The notes under the pieces: model-generated
What the model saw: the letters and a program-made list of their open reading frames with translations, nothing else
Told to the model about the DNA's origin: nothing
Database searches by the model: none
Part shown: positions 63,999 to 64,000 of the stretch, in pieces
How the letters are laid out: every line of letters starts with the position of its first letter
How positions within the stretch are numbered: position 1 is the first letter of the stretch
Source of the DNA: Flavobacteriaceae bacterium
GTDB taxonomy: Bacteria; Bacteroidota; Bacteroidia; Flavobacteriales; Flavobacteriaceae
Assembly: GCA_030148025.1 (NCBI GenBank)
Contig: JASBUG010000009.1
Span: forward strand, 1-64,000
Direction of reading: 5' to 3'
DNA length: 64,000 nucleotides
Translations under genes and position numbers: made by a program

Positions 63999-64000
63999 GA

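Overview
The window is chromosomal DNA of a member of the Flavobacteriaceae (Bacteroidota), probably marine. The evidence is AT-rich DNA, T9SS type A sorting domains (three proteins) and CarboxypepD_reg/TonB modules. Lipoproteins, AraC/LytTR regulators and Bacteroidota-type promoters (TTTG, about 20 bp, TAnnTTTG) point the same way. I see no phage, insertion sequence, CRISPR array, tRNA or rRNA. The genus cannot be named from what is visible.

Region 1 (1-14.8 kb) is an adhesin-like secretion block. It holds the 3' end of a MopE-repeat T9SS protein, then two giant paralogous T9SS proteins (about 2455 and 1977 aa). The giants share roughly 1500 C-terminal residues but have different N-terminal heads. 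Each is preceded by the same direct-repeat element, which overlaps the promoter, and by a similar small leader hairpin. The direct repeats look like LytTR-type operator half-sites, and two LytTR proteins (21.4 and 56.0 kb) are encoded in the window.

Region 2 (14.8-28.4 kb) is mostly housekeeping: hisS, an Oar-like TonB-dependent receptor, rpsF-rpsR-rplI, a LytTR response regulator, nadC-yihY-priA, doxX, rlmH and hpf. Region 3 (28.4-44 kb) is mixed. It has a DUF4932 putative metallopeptidase, an alanine/Na+ symporter, a 7TM protein with a possible winged-helix tail, a beta-propeller T9SS protein, an acyl-CoA synthetase, a serine hydrolase/ECF sigma cluster, an MFS transporter, rdgB, an alpha/beta hydrolase, and a 7TM-AraC regulator next to a serine hydrolase.

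Region 4 (44-46.9 kb) is the most unusual piece. An inner-membrane Cys-rich protein ends in a SusC-like N-terminal domain plus a TonB-box-like motif. It is followed by a transglutaminase-like protein and then a secreted protein ending in an orphan TonB-plug-like segment. No beta-barrel is present. A perfect 21-bp inverted repeat separates this group from the DEAD-box helicase gene.

Region 5 (46.9-64 kb) holds the helicase, small envelope proteins, trmH-SRPBCC-VOC, a CobB sirtuin without the usual zinc cysteines, and an XRE/membrane-protein pair with a repeated promoter-proximal site. It continues with AraC, an amidohydrolase, a LytTR membrane protein, a serine hydrolase, nitroreductase, glycosyltransferase, haem-binding protein, purB and a DUF4252 lipoprotein. 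Many operons are short, and several convergent pairs are separated by 0-9 bases.
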